Notes: generated from the letters alone by a model not told the origin. Shown: positions 22,549 to 35,560, counted from the stretch's first letter. The stretch: DNA of 64,000 nt from Ypsolopha sequella (GCA_934047225.1 OW203988.1:2666001-2730000); one strand, 5' to 3'. A program made the numbers and translations.

Positions 22549-22905
22549 GGTGGTAGAGCTGATGCCGGGCTCGACTGTGGAGGTACCACCATCTTACTTG
22601 GAGAGTCCCCTCGCAGTAATTCGGGGGAGAGTAAGAGGACAGCTCACAGGCAAAAAACTATGAGGCCCACCATGCCTGGGACCGATGGATAGCGGTATAT
22701 CCATTCCTAATAGCCGGTCCTTACATGGAACAGACTGGTGACGGGCAGCGGCGTCACTGGTGCGAGGGTTCCGGCACCGCACTCACCAACCCGCCTGCCC
22801 ACCGTGTGTGAGTATGGGAAATTCTTCCAGGGTGACCGCCGGGAGTGGCAAAGCCTTGGAAAGGCATGTCCAGCAGTGGATGAACTAGGCTGATGGATGG
22901 ATGGA
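22549..22905 (+). mobile_element. R element, copy 1 (short retroelement with RTE-like tail)
   Basis: Begins ggtggtagagctgatgcc and ends gtccagcagtggatgaac, gctgatggatgg. Other copies: 54121-54468 (inverted) and 63144-63501. The 3' end resembles the RTE-like 3' end at 57547, suggesting mobilisation by an RTE element. An open frame of about 65 codons is shared but shows no known domain. Confidence 0.7.
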
Positions 22906-22909
22906 ATGA

Positions 22910-23220
22910 AGCATTTATTAATACGGAACCCGTACCTTGCCTTTGAAGTCCGCTTGACAGACCTAAATTCAAATATCGAACATCCGCAGTATAAAACCTT
23001 TATGACGTTATAAACGTCATGTCACCGAAGCAGCGACATATTTTTATTTGAGATTGTAAATTCTGTCATGTGCATATTTTATTGTGACTTTTAAGTGTTC
23101 TTAATTCTCAAATGGGTAGTGTAAAGTGAGCATTTGTGAATTTGCACTAAAACATGATTTAAGAAGTGGAAAGATTTAAATACTTTAAATAAGGAAAAAA
23201 ATTGAACATATCAATTATGT
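22910..23220 (+). repeat. Duplicated segment, copy B
   Basis: Aligns with 22238-22545 from gcatttattaatacgg to gaacatatcaattat, then continues with unique gtcgcctttttc. The best-conserved parts are the first 110 bp and the last 150 bp. Confidence 0.75.
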
Positions 23221-23894
23221 CGCCTTTTTCAAGTTAGCCGTTACTTGTAAATAAATTCAGGCTCAAATTACGTTACTTTAAAATAAAGTGCGTAAAAATG
23301 ACTTAGAATAGTAAAGTTTATTTCATGTTTTCTTAGGCCTAGTGTGTTTTTTAAAATTTAATTATTTATTTTTTCATATAGTACCCATAATTCATTAGCA
23401 TTAGAAAGAAATTTGCAAGTTACTTTTTGAAGTATTTTCCGAAAAAGATAAAAGCAAATAATTGCTAAGTATCTTATTTTTAACGCCAATATTAACGTCA
23501 TTAAAAACTAAAATACCTATTAAATGCGTTTAAAAGCAAATATTTTTTCATTATTAAATTGATATTCCATTGAATTTAATATTTTTCAATTTTTAAAATA
23601 GTATATTATTTTTGTGTAAATTTATTATTATATATTTTCAATTTCAATTTAACATGGTACTTGTAAAAACACCAAAAGCGTTACAAAGGTGGATCTAAGC
23701 AAATATAGACAAAAACTTTGTATACATTATTATTGAGGTAAGTAATTTCTCATTCATACGTATTTCTAATATTCTCTTAATTTATTTATTCGTTTATTAA
23801 TATCGTTAGTAATTAATCGTGATTAATTCTATGTTGTTTATTCTATTTCACATTTACATGCTCCCTTTTTTCTCACTTTCTCTTTTACCCAAAG

Positions 23895-24010
23895 GTAGCC
23901 TGGTAGATATTGCTGTTAGCAATAAGTGCCGGCTTCGTACAATATCAAACTTTTAATGTTCTGTAAAATCATTTATTTTTTTTGTAAAGTGTAATAAATG
24001 AAGAAAAATA
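23895..24010 (+). repeat. RTE-like LINE/SINE 3' tail
   Basis: tagcctggtagatattgctg, gttagcaataagtgccgg and a later tgtaataaatgaag tail. It resembles the 57125-57222 tail (ctggcagataatgctaataagc, tgcaataaagt). 5'-truncated. Confidence 0.55.
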
Positions 24011-25985
24011 AATTGAATTTAAAAAACGACCGATTTGAGAATCCTTTTTATGTGAAGTAGGAAAAAAAAATTAAAGAAAGAACGAGAAGCAGAAGCCTGA
24101 CAATCTTCACTATTCCCGTGTCCTTTAGAGAAAACCCTTGCCAACTCAACCTCTAAATCAAATTTACTCTGTTTACAACTTTTTTTACGTCGTCGTCGAG
24201 TGGGCTATTCTCAGTTGAGGATATTAAAATAAGAAAATAAAAAAAATATGGGTGATAAGTTGATAATATTTATTCTATGAACGATTAGCTATAATAGAAA
24301 TGTTAATATCTGGTTTTTGCTACCACTTCCACCTCGAACATTTATGTTCAAAAAAATCTCTTATATTCATTCATTGTAATATTTAACTTTTCTATGATTT
24401 TTATATGCGTTTTAGCTAAGTTCCAAGTAGCATACAAGCTTTATAGCAAGATGTATAGAAGCCGGTAAGGCATTATAAATAACGGCAAAGGCTCTATAGA
24501 TAAGCTTTACAGTAGTTCTACAAGCGGATTTAGCGCTGCTTTAACTCCAAAAGAGGTCCCTCTTTGTACAGCAGTCGGTCCTACAATCGCCCTACAGTGG
24601 TCGTAAATATGTGGTAGAATGGCGACACAAAGGTTCTGCAAGATAGATAGTATGTGCCAAAAGATCATAAGATAAGTTCTTGTAGCGCCATTCTAGAGCT
24701 CTCACCCTATTTCAACGCGATTTTATCTCTGAATTAGATTTTACGGCTCTTTATTGATTCTATAGAAGTGATATTATTTTTTTTACCAAAGAGGATCATA
24801 TTTATAAAGTAAAAGATACAACATAAATAAATATATAGGACAGTTTATATTTATTTATTATTTTATGTACATGATATATCAGTGCAAATATCACTTTATT
24901 GAAAAATATGCCTATATTTTAGCTAAAGAAATTACGCGCCCGCACTATATGAGGTTTTTTACATATTTATCGCCATAAATTGTGTTTAAATTACAAGATA
25001 TTTCAGACTTGTTGGTCGTTTTTTAGAGTCGTGAGTGAGAAAAAGGGATGTAATGAAAATATTAATGACGTCTCATTACAAAAGCTCTCAGAGTTAATTA
25101 TGTCCGTTCTACCCGTTTTCACTGTACAAAGGCGCTAGTATTCGTTGTTGTAAACCTTTAAGTCTTACAATTGGTATACTGGCGCGCTTTTGTTCTCTTT
25201 TGGACTTACACCAGCAATTAGCGTCTCTTTTTAATAGTCCAAGGCTATAAATAGGACTGTTATATATCCCATTATGTAAACATACTAGGGGTTCATAGTT
25301 GAATTCTTATAACACCTGTAAATTGTATTTGACACTTCTCATTGTTCACACTACCATATTTTCTTTTTTTTCCACGAATGTTTCCTCTCCATGGTAGATT
25401 CACGGAATTCTTAAACAAAATGGCAGATTTTATTTTACATTTCAGCCTTTATAGACTTAGGATCATAATTAGGATACATAATGAGATTCCGGTGTCGGAG
25501 GTGTTTCGCACTTTTACACCAAGCATCAAAATCAATAATGTATTGTGATTATATGATTCGGGTCTTATTTGCGTAATAATATACATGTGCTTGACGTTTC
25601 GACGTCTCTGTAGGCTGTCGTGGACACAAGCTAACTAGTGAGATGCAGCAGAAGCAGCATACATAATCATAATGTGTGAAAATTGCGAAAGTTTAAAGTT
25701 TACAATAATATATTATAACATTGCATTGGCACCACAAGTCACATACTCGCAATTATAGTAGTTAAAAAGCAGTTTTTGAAACAGTGTTATTCCCAAAATA
25801 GATAGGGTTCTGAAAAACAAATGTTTTAAAGAAGATTTAGGTATAGTTTTCGATATAAAAACACCAAGTTTTTCTCGCAGTTTGATAAATAAATAATATT
25901 ATTTAAAACAATGGGTATGCACGGTCAACAAAAGAGATAAGTATACAGGTCCAGCGCAAACACTTTGATCCTAAGACCCACTGAT
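24011..25985. other. No gene recognised
   Basis: AT-rich intergenic DNA. A slightly GC-richer stretch at 24450-24720 contains short inverted motifs (tagaatggcg / cgccattcta) and may be a degraded repeat. Nothing else could be supported. Confidence 0.4.
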
Positions 25986-25988
25986 AGA

Positions 25989-26366
25989 CTTATTGATGAG
26001 ATGAAAAATTACCAAGTATTGATGAGATGAAGAATGACCAAATATTGATGAGATGAAAAATTACAATGTATTGATGAGATGAAGAATGACCAAGTATTGA
26101 TGAGATGAAAAATTGCCAAATATTGATTGATGAGATGAAGAATGACCAAGTATTGATGAGATGAAAAATTACAAAGTATTGATGAGATGAAGAATGACCA
26201 AGTATTGATGAGATGAAAAATTACCAAGTATTGATGAGCTGAAGAATGACCAAGTATTGATAAGATGAAGAATGACCAAGTATTGATGAGATGAAGAATG
26301 ACCAATTATTTATGAGATGAAGAATGACCAAGTATTGATGAGACGAAGAATGACCAAGTATTGATT
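25989..26366. repeat. 26-bp minisatellite with alternating unit types
   Basis: About 14 copies of a unit such as gatgagatgaagaatgacc plus aagtatt. In the left half two variants alternate (aaaaattacc and aagaatgacc), giving a 52-bp higher-order period; the right half is only the second type. The minus-strand open frame over it is a repeat artefact. Confidence 0.9.
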
Positions 26367-28076
26367 ACTCCTATTCCTCTATCACTCACCATTCACACAT
26401 ACACACGTAAAATCAAAGTGTTTACGCTAGGCTTCGATACCTACCTCTTTTGTAGACTTTACTTATTTCTTTTTAAGTATCATTGACCATTTCGGAACAC
26501 CCCAGTCCCGTGCAAATATCACGACGAAACGACACGACACGGAACAACGGTTTCCAATAAAGCACTAATTCCTCCTTTTTGTTCCGTTTTGTTCCTTTAA
26601 TACCGGACAAGCAGGAAATTAACTTTCGTTTCTTGCGTGACGAGTTTATTAACGAACACTTTTATTTTTTCTTTATTTTCTCTTGGGCTTAAGTAGATTG
26701 CTGTTTAAATTGTTCATCAACATAAATCACTTTGGGATATTATGGAAGGGGCTAAATATTAAGATTAATTGAAACTGAAGCGATTCTTTTCTTGACGTTT
26801 GATTTTATTTTCTTTACAAACAGATAGCAGGTTATTTATTTTAAGTACTGTAAGATTTTTGTAAAATGTTTTATTGTTCATAAGTAAAGGTTATAAAGGA
26901 ATTCACAAGGAAAAGTAGTTTGAATAACTGCCTTTATTACTATTATTATAATTATTACTTTTACTAATTCCGTTCTAAGCTTTCCGGTTCATAATGACCA
27001 CTTCCCAAAAAGACCACTTCCCAAAATTACTACTCTCCCAAAATTTCAACTTTGTGTTATGTATGATATGACAACCTGATGTCTAAAGTGACAGGTTATT
27101 TATTTTTATATAAATTTTATGAAATTGTGACAGATGTCAAAGAGACAAATGATTTAATAGTAATAAGCCGTGATGGTCATCATAAATATGCACATCATTT
27201 CATATTAATTCCGTGTTTTCGGCGATGATTCCGTGCACACGGTAAAGGATCTGAAAGCTTAATACAACAAAATAGAAGAGCTTGTATGACTAGATTGATG
27301 GATGTGGAAGACGCGAAAAGGTGTGTCTTGATCGTAGCAGATGGAAATATGTAGTATCTGCCTATCCCTCTGAGATACAAGCGTTAGTATATGTATGTAT
27401 GTATGCTAATAAGTTCAAAGTTCACTTGTCACCTTAGAAGCTGTCTAGATCATAGTCATGCATTATTTCCATGGTATTATTAAACCAATTTCGCCCATAT
27501 CGAAATTTTACAACTACTTGGTTTTTCAATCCAGTGTACCCAGTAAATATTTTAGAAGCTAAATTTATACACAATTATGAATGCCAATAAGTTAGAAATG
27601 AGTTTGATGCCTTAGAAAGGATTTGCATATAAGATCTAGGCGGTTTCGAAGTGGTCAAGCAAATTTCGACCTTATTGACATTCTTGTTATTTTATTATAT
27701 TCAGTTTCTAGATAATTTACTGAGTGCACTCGAATAAAAAACCAAAGGGGTTGAAAAATATCACATAGAACTATGTTAGTTTTGTTACCTCAGATATAAT
27801 GTGCATATAATCTGAATAGTTTATCGTCAATTTGACATTTAATCACCTTTGACATCAGTCACAAAACCTGCATAAAATTAATACATCTGTCACTTATGAT
27901 TTCCGTCACAAAATCTGTATAAAAATCAAATCACAGCCTACATGTTTACACACTAACTTACCTTTTTAGTAGACTTTATACTTGGGAAGAACATAGTCAT
28001 TTCTGAAAATAAACCTACTATTTATTCGGAAAATAGTCATTTTGGGAAGTGTTCGTTTTGAGAAAGTAGTTATTAT

Positions 28077-28687
28077 TAGAGATGTGCCCGACTAGTCGCC
28101 GACTGTCCGGCCATTTTTGTAGTCGGCGATTGGTTGGCAAAAGCAATTAGTTGGCAATTTCTATGCTTAAAATAAGGTGTTTAAAATGTTTAAAATGAAG
28201 TTTCCAATGGTTTCTGTAAATAAGAATTTCTAAATTTTAAAATTTAAATTTTTTATTTACAGAAACCAATAGAAAAGTTGCAATGTAGTTTATACAATAC
28301 ATAGGTAATAAGGGTTTGTTGAATAACTATTGAGCAAATTTTGAATTTAAAACTGTTCTGTTCCGATTAACTAGAAAAAGGCGGGTTTTCACAATTCGGC
28401 TGCCAAACGGCTCTTATTGTTAATCTAGGAATAGGAACTCTTCGTTTCGTAAATAATAATACGTAGATCATTAAGAAGACTATACATTTAATTTAAAAAA
28501 TATATAAATGCCAGTTTCTATAACACTGAATAAAGAACATACATCATATATTTTTTTATATACTCGAATTATTCTTATATACCAGAACTCCACTGAAAGC
28601 AATGATCGGCTTAGTTTTTTCAACCGACTATAGTCACCCAATCGGATAGTCGCATAGTCGGCCCAAGTCATAGTCGGCCCATCTCTA
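28077..28687. mobile_element. hAT-type MITE with 8-bp target duplication
   Basis: Ends are tagagatgtgcccgact and agtcggcccatctcta. The 8-bp gttattat flanks both sides exactly (28069-28076, 28688-28695), matching the hAT rule. Subterminal agtcgg-type motifs recur. It contains a foldback MITE copy at 28199-28416. Confidence 0.85.
28199..28416. mobile_element. Foldback MITE with shortened left arm, nested
   Basis: Starts within the left arm (gtttccaatggtttctgtaaat), turns around at tttttatttacagaaacc and ends acaattcggctgcc, ggctctta. It is the innermost of three nested insertions. Confidence 0.7.
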
Positions 28688-28783
28688 GTTATTATGAACC
28701 AGAAGGGTTCTAAGCTCTCTTATAACTGGAAATATTTACTTATGTTATGACTCCCGGGTACAACTTGTTGTGGTTTTGAGCAA

Positions 28784-29407
28784 CGAACTAAAATTTTATG
28801 GAAGCATAAACTCGCTTAAAAATTGACGCCACCATTTATGTGCCCAGGTGAGCAAGGCTTATATTATTTATGTGTATTAGGTTGATTAGTCTTGCACTGC
28901 GCGATGCGCCGTCCGCACTAGTGAGCACAACTAAATTATAACAAAATACCGGGTTGCACCGTGAAATGGTGCATAAGCAACTCGAGCAAACACTGCAAGA
29001 GTCATGGCATCAGTTTTTATGCGTAAGTATTACAAAATTTTTATAAATTTAAAACCAAAAACTCTTAAACGAAAAAGCCTTATCAACGATTGACACGTCA
29101 CCACGTACAGTAATTTTCGTCTTCTATACAATATCATAAAGACTACGACTAGGTCAATTCTTTTCGGCCCTCAAGTCTATGATTGGCTGGAATCGGAATG
29201 GCGTGATAATCACTAGCCAATCTAATTTATACTTGCGACTGTCGGCACTTGGTGAAACTTGCCAAAAACACAAGCCAATCATAATGCAATTATCGTAGTG
29301 AACTAAGTACGTGTAGTATACTCAAAATGACATATAACCTTCGTATCGTGGGGCCATAATTCTAGGAAGAGATGTACTGAGATAGGTTTCCATAAAATTT
29401 TAGTTCG
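28784..29407. mobile_element. Possible DNA element with 20-bp terminal inverted repeats
   Basis: cgaactaaaattttatggaa at 28784-28803 has its exact complement at 29388-29407. The interior (624 bp total) has no open frame of note. Target duplication not identified. Confidence 0.5.
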
Positions 29408-30517
29408 TCGGTTTTGTGAGGTTAGTTATGTCTTTGATATTTTTTAAATTTTTTTGTCACCTATTTCAAACGACTTCAGTTGTTGCTGCTTTTTGTGTCA
29501 AACCTTCCATCCAATTATCGCTGGCCTATAAAGAACAACCTCCTTTAGTGCAGGCAGTAAACAACTCAAACACTAAGTAACACTTTCCACTTTTTCTTGC
29601 ACCCAACAATGTAGTCTTCAAGGAAACGTTTACGAGCACCATTCAATAGGCATTGTGTACGGAACCAGTGTATAATTTTATGCCTATAAAACAGTTTTTG
29701 CTGTTAACCGTGGGACCATAAAATATACAATGTCTCTCTTAAAGCTAACGACATGGTTGACTTCTGTGTGATAGATTAAGATTGCACCATGCAACTTAGT
29801 TTTTATGTAATTTATTTAAAATGTACTTATATATATTATTCACTAGTATTTAAAAAAAATATAAGATTAATACTTATGAATAAATAAATAATTTATTGCA
29901 ATAAAAGTACATCATATACACTTTTATACGTCAATTAAAGATTTAAATAAATTATTTTACTATTTCTATTTAAAATCAATAAAAATTATAGTTACCACTC
30001 TTCCAGCAACTTCATAATTAGGAAGTTAGGTACCTATAATTATAACCGTATACTGTTTTGACCATGTCTACATGTCGTTGATCCATCTTGATACGATGAT
30101 ACTCAAAAATATACCTACTTTAAAATATCAAACAACATGACAGTATAGCCAGAGTAAATATAGTCGCTCACACAGCACAGCACAGAGTTTTGGTCTTGTA
30201 TATAACACCAAAAAATACCGTACATAACATTGAGAAATAAGGGTTTAATTTATCATTCGTAACTTTAACGGCAACAGTTACTTTTTTTTATAAAGTCATG
30301 TTTTTAAAATTAAACAAAAACACATTACCGTTTTACAATTGTAGTGCAAAACAATTTTTTACATACAGAAGCCTATTTCCCCTGCCTTATAAATGGCTAA
30401 TAATCCTCTCCACACCCCTCACTCGCTATTGAAGGAAGGCTGTACCTCGCAATTTTCTCCGTAAAACGACGCACTTGGTGGCATTCACGTTGCGGTTGTT
30501 GATTTCCCCGCTGATTT
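29408..30517. other. No feature recognised
   Basis: AT-rich sequence without a nameable repeat, ending in a GC-balanced stretch (about 30380-30510) that may be unique sequence. Confidence 0.35.
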
Positions 30518-30705
30518 TGTGTTGACTCTTGGTGGACAGTGTTTTGTTATCTTTTGATATCTATGGTTATCTTGCTATGGTTGCTAAGAGAAATCGGCGG
30601 GCTTACATTTTTATTAAATTTGTGTTGACTCTTGGTGGACAGTGTTTTGTTATCTTGCTATGGTTGCTAAGAGAAATCGGCGGGCTTACATTTTTATTAA
30701 ATTTC
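30518..30705. repeat. Local tandem duplication (102-bp period)
   Basis: ttgtgttgactcttggtgg starts at 30518 and again at 30620. The second copy lacks about 18 bp (gatatctatggtta region). The two copies are otherwise almost identical, so the duplication is recent. Confidence 0.85.
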
Positions 30706-31211
30706 TTGTCTATCATTAATATCTGTTTCTTTGTCTACATACGTATTTTCGTAAAGTACAAAGAACAACAAGTTATTGTTAACCCGTAAATGAATTATCA
30801 TTTAACTTACAAACTTGTCTGTTGTTTCTTATTTAATTATTATTTTGATGATAATTAGAAATCATTAGATTTTGTAGTGTAGGTTTGTCATACTGTGATC
30901 TGGTTTCTCGGTGGAGAAATTCCAGACGTTACCGCAAATAGCAATAAACGATAGAGACGGAGGATACATCGCTATGATTTCTAGCTTGACATCATCATTG
31001 CACCAACCAGTCATCTCGGGACCACAGATAATACAATAGTAGTATGTATATAATATGTACTAACATGTATAAATGCGGAGAAACTCATCTCGAACCAGTT
31101 CGACTTAAAACAAAAGTGGAAAGACAACGGAAGGCACTAGGGCAAATGCAATGGACCTGAGTAACAAACTTAGTGGATTCCACCTTTCCAGAAATCTATG
31201 GTGCAGGCTAA

Positions 31212-31430
31212 AAACTAGTCATCGACGCTGCAATTTCTTCCGTAACAAGTGAGGCTGGCCTCACGGCCAAATGTGATTGTGGATTGAAAGACCAGACCAT
31301 GCACCACATAATACAACGCTGCCTATTGCGATCCTTGCCTTTAAACCCCGATGAATTGTTGAAGCTCACGTCTGACATGGTCAAGTGCCTGAAAAACCTG
31401 TATGTAGGTATATTTATAAAAAAGCATTAA
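31212..31430 (+). pseudogene. Non-LTR retrotransposon C-terminus
   Basis: An open run to a TAA at 31428 contains CDCGLKDQTMHHIIQRC, the cysteine/histidine-rich C-terminal motif typical of Jockey/R1-type LINE polyproteins (CxCG..QTxxHI...C). It continues PDELLKLTSDMVKCLKNL. Sequence upstream (31080-31211) is broken by stops but shows a possible older part of the same protein. It is a 5'-truncated, dead copy. Confidence 0.6.
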
Positions 31431-32457
31431 TTATTCTAATAAATCGCCATACGATTAAATAAATACACCATCGCCTACATCAATCGTGAAAATATAATAA
31501 GTAAAAACGGTGAGTCCTGTACTCCTAATAATGTTTATATGACCCTGTGAACCTAAAATCTTACACAGCGTCTAAACGTTTGATAACGCGGCGTTTTTTT
31601 ACTCTGTGCGTAACCCATCGCATTATTGCGTCTCTGATGTTTTTGAATAAAAATATAAATGAACAAACTGACGAAAGGGGATCAAAAGGGAGTCCACAGA
31701 AATATAGAAACTGGTATAAACAGTCATTATAGTCTTCAGTAACAAAATCTTTGAAAAGATTTGATTGCTAATTTCTTTGTGAAATTGTGGGAACTTATCC
31801 CTCGGTTTATTGTGACGTCTTATGGACTCTACTGGCTATCTAGAACTTAATTATATATAAAACAAAGCTGTTTAAAAACTTCAAATCCACAAAAAAATCC
31901 TAAAAAGATATTTTTACTGAGACAATGAATTTTTTTGAATTACTAAAAGGGTTTAATAACCAGCTTTTGTATAAAAGATTTAAATGTATTTTAGTAAAAT
32001 TACAAGTAAATATTATGAAAAAACATGTATTTCTGTGTATTGTTAAGGGTTAAGATGATTGTTATACCATGGTTATATCGTAACAAAATTTCATTCATTT
32101 CGTTTAATTTCAACTAACTTTCCCGTAATAAAGTAAATCTAGTCATCTGCACCAGTCACAGTATAACATAGTAGTATACATAGTAGTTTTTATTTTATTA
32201 CCTTCACGTAAAAGGTACTTGACGGTCAAAATAAAAAGCAGCGGGTTGTGTCAGAGGTATAACTATAAATTATTTAAGTAGACACTTCTTATGCCACCTC
32301 TTTACTCAATCACATAGAAAGGAAAACAACGAATAAAAAATTCAATTATGGTGTATAACAAATGGTCTTTAAAACTAATTAGATTTATATTATTCAAATC
32401 AAATCAAATATTTTTATTTCGGACTAGGCCATAGGTATAACTATTAATTAACTTATT

Positions 32458-32521
32458 AACTAACATAGTTAATAAGTTGTTTGTAGGCCATACTACAAAC
32501 AACTTATTAACTATGTTAGTT
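32458..32521. repeat. Perfect 28-bp palindrome, 8-bp loop
   Basis: Arm 32458-32485 is the exact complement of 32494-32521. It can extrude as a cruciform. Confidence 0.9.
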
Positions 32522-32539
32522 TAAATTACCTACTACTAT

Positions 32540-32606
32540 CCAATAATGCAAATTAATTAATTCCAATAAATAATAGTTATTGGAATTAATTAATTTGCAT
32601 TATTGG
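32540..32606. repeat. Second perfect 28-bp palindrome, 11-bp loop
   Basis: Arm 32540-32567 is the exact complement of 32579-32606. It starts 18 bp after the first palindrome and has an unrelated sequence. attattggaatta is repeated just beyond it. Confidence 0.9.
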
Positions 32607-32891
32607 AATTAAACATTATTGGAATTAATACAAAAATTCAATTTTTTTTTCAAATGTAATTCATTTTACACTATCAATGAATTTGTGACAAAAAAATTAC
32701 AAATTGATCATTTTCATATAAAATGACCGACGTTACTATTTATTCCTAAATTAAACATTACTTGTGATTGCTAATTTATAGGTAAACCTATTTGGTACTT
32801 ATTGTGATATCACTATTGTACTTACTTGTACGTGATACTGTATTGATACTGTATTTGTATAACATTGTTAGAATTTGATTGTAATATTTTT

Positions 32892-33284
32892 TACAATGCA
32901 AGTGCTCGTAAAGGCCCACTTTTTATTCATCAAAACCGAACAAAAAGTCGATTATTTTGCCCTAGGGCTTTATTATTATTATTTTTTTCAATTTATTTAC
33001 AAATGTTGGCTAACCTGCAGCCTTTCCTGTGTACCATTAATGTTATACTTTTTTTTCCTACCTTTTAACGGCTCTGGATACAGTCCTTTTGAGCCAATCA
33101 TAATTTAAAGTTCACAAGATTATATTTGTTTTATTTCCTCACACTATGCATTGAAAAACGTAGTATGATACACGGGCGTAAGAGCAATAAATTACTCGGA
33201 TACGTTTAAAACACTCGCTACGCTCGTGTTTTAAATCGTCCTCATATTTTATTCCTTTTCACCCTTGTAGCATAAAATACTATA
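32892..33284. mobile_element. Composite hairpin repeat H, copy 1
   Basis: Two adjacent foldback parts. The first is bounded by caatgcaagtgctcg and tatgcattgaaaa. The second runs from gtagtatgatacacgggcg to cacccttgtagcataaaatac with acactcgctacgctcgtgt at its centre. Copies at 43926-44318 and 48341-48610. Non-coding MITE-like family. Confidence 0.75.
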
Positions 33285-35560
33285 ACTTGCCCTGTAAAAT
33301 CATCGTAATTATTTCGGTGAATCAATGATTTTCTGATTACTGTCGCGGATGAACCATAGAATATTTTTCATTATTCTAAGGGATGAACAAACAATTTATC
33401 TTCTATTGAAAATCACGTTTTTACTGTAATACAAAAAAATATATTGTTTAATATTTAAACAAGAAAATCCCGATATGAAAAGAATGATAAAATACTGTTG
33501 CCTTTTCCTTGAAAAACAAAGTAAAATGAAAGCACAGGACCTACCGGTTCCGTTACAGAGCTCCCTCACATTTTATAATCTCGGAAGAGATGGACCATTG
33601 TTTACGTACAGATTGACGGAACGAAAATAAACACGGCGTTATTCAATCTACCCTCCTTCTAGTAAGCAATCGCGGAATGGATGGGGCGGTTTTGTGGGGC
33701 TATAAACTTAGCGGAAGCCAGACGGGTCTATCTAATACCTAGAAGCAAAGCCGCTTGGAGCTCACTTGTCTCGTCTTCGAAAAACGACAAAAGTGTCACA
33801 CCTGTGCAAGGTACATAAATGTAATCTTTCCGTCATTTGATGACGACGAGACGACTCAGTCTCGATGGGTTGTGCTTTTAGACCCGCAGTGGGGCTAGAT
33901 TGGGTTCAAAAGCTTGACAGTATATACCTACGTACTGTAGTAATGCTATTTGTTATTTTTAAGGGTACCGTGTTCGCCAAATCACCTAATAAGCGCTTTC
34001 CGCTAAAAATATATTATTATTTTCCAAAATTTTGTGTTTATATCTCAGGCTAAATGCTGCAGTCCACGAACTAAGCTCTTCCTCGTATTAACCTAATTGT
34101 CAAAGTTATGTAGTACTGCTTATATTGAATTTCCGACAGTTTCCAATATATGGACTTAATCGCTAATCTCCTGGCCCCAACCTCCGCCCTTCGCCCGTAT
34201 CTGACATGACAGTTTACGTGGCCCGCGACTGACACATCCGAAATCGCTGCGACATTCTTCCAGAACGACTCCACGACAATGCATTTGAGGGTTAAGATAC
34301 CAAATTTATATTCACCGCTAACGTGAACTCTATCATAATGGTGTACGGTTGTATTTTGAAAGATTCTGCTCTCGATAATTTCGGTTTCGATGTGCAATGG
34401 AGGTGAATGGCAACTTTTATTTCACGTTTGATGTGATTCGTATTTTGTTTCGAATAAGGTGGAATATGAAATGGTTTTGAGGTGAAAATATTTGTAAGGT
34501 ACAAGAGGGTACGTCAAGGAAATGGTGAATTTCTTAGTGGAAAGTTTTGGATGTCTAAGGAGACTTGATGGATTCGATTTTCAGAATTGTTTAGTTTGTT
34601 TAGGTGTTTTAGGAAGGAGGGATAGAGTTAAATATTTTCAGTAAAATACCTGAAACTTTAATAATCCTAAATACATTTTATCCATAAATCACATTTTTAT
34701 GAACTACATATAAGGTTGGATCGCAAAACTTTTGTTTGAAGTTTTATTGATAAGCTGCTCCCATGCTTCTCCCATGATGTTTTTTGGGTTCTCAGAACTT
34801 AGAAAGATCCTCCTTCCTTAATTGGGCGTTAAGTTGCCAAGTTTTTCAAGAGACTTAGTAATAACTTTTAACAGGTTTTTTTGGTCAGACCCTAAGCAGC
34901 GAGTAAAAGAGAGTTCAGAAAAATAAGTTCGTACCTAAAAAAAAACTATAGTTACTTAATATTTTTCACTATCATGAAATATTTTTGACTAAAAACATGA
35001 AGAAACGATAAGGGTTCCTTACGTTTTCGACCCCTTGACTCCGAAACCCTAAAAATGCGCATTTTACAAACCAGCATTATTTGAAATGAGAAAATGCTCC
35101 CCGTGAACATAGTCAGGGCTTGCAACGAAGCCTCCCCCAGCTCAGCCCTACCTTCATCCCTACTGCACTCTTCAGGCTTCCCGCCAAACGAGTGGGGACT
35201 TATAATAAGTACCCTTCACGGCCCGATATTGAGATAAATGTTACTGTGAACTGTGCAAAGACTGCATTTGTGTGAAAAAAAGGCACAAATGCTTCCCTTT
35301 TTTGTGAGGATTGTCTAAATATGTGGAAATGAACGTCTGTCATATATCTAAAGAAGTCAACGTGAGTTTGATTAAATTTTCTTTATTACCTAGAGGGTTT
35401 CTTGTGGAAGGTTTTAGTGTATATGACGGTGTGATAATGCTAAGCAGTAACCACTATAGTGAAAGAAGTCCGAGGAAAAGTGTCAAGTATAGGAAAAGCA
35501 TGTTTAGTGAGCTTCTAGGTAAATAGTAGTGGTAAATTTAAAACAAAAATCAAGTTAATA
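33285..35560. other. No gene recognised
   Basis: Contains GC-balanced, apparently unique stretches (33540-33900 and 34140-34400). The latter is open on the minus strand (34397-34071, 108 codons) but has no known domain or splice context. It could include conserved non-coding DNA; this cannot be judged from one genome. Confidence 0.35.

Larger units (their letters stand above)
26983..28705. mobile_element. Large foldback-type element carrying nested insertions
   Basis: The left end is ccggttcataatgaccactt with a repeated accacttcccaaaa motif; the right end is complementary (ttttgggaagtg ... gttattatgaaccaga). The right arm is split by a hAT-type MITE at 28077-28687. Removing that MITE and one target copy restores continuity of the arm. 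No coding region is evident inside. Confidence 0.65.

Noticed and set aside
22238..23220. LTR retrotransposon
   Set aside because: The direct repeats lack TG...CA ends, primer-binding site and polypurine tract, and enclose only an R element.
26009..26305. 98-codon minus-strand frame
   Set aside because: Translation of the 26-bp minisatellite.
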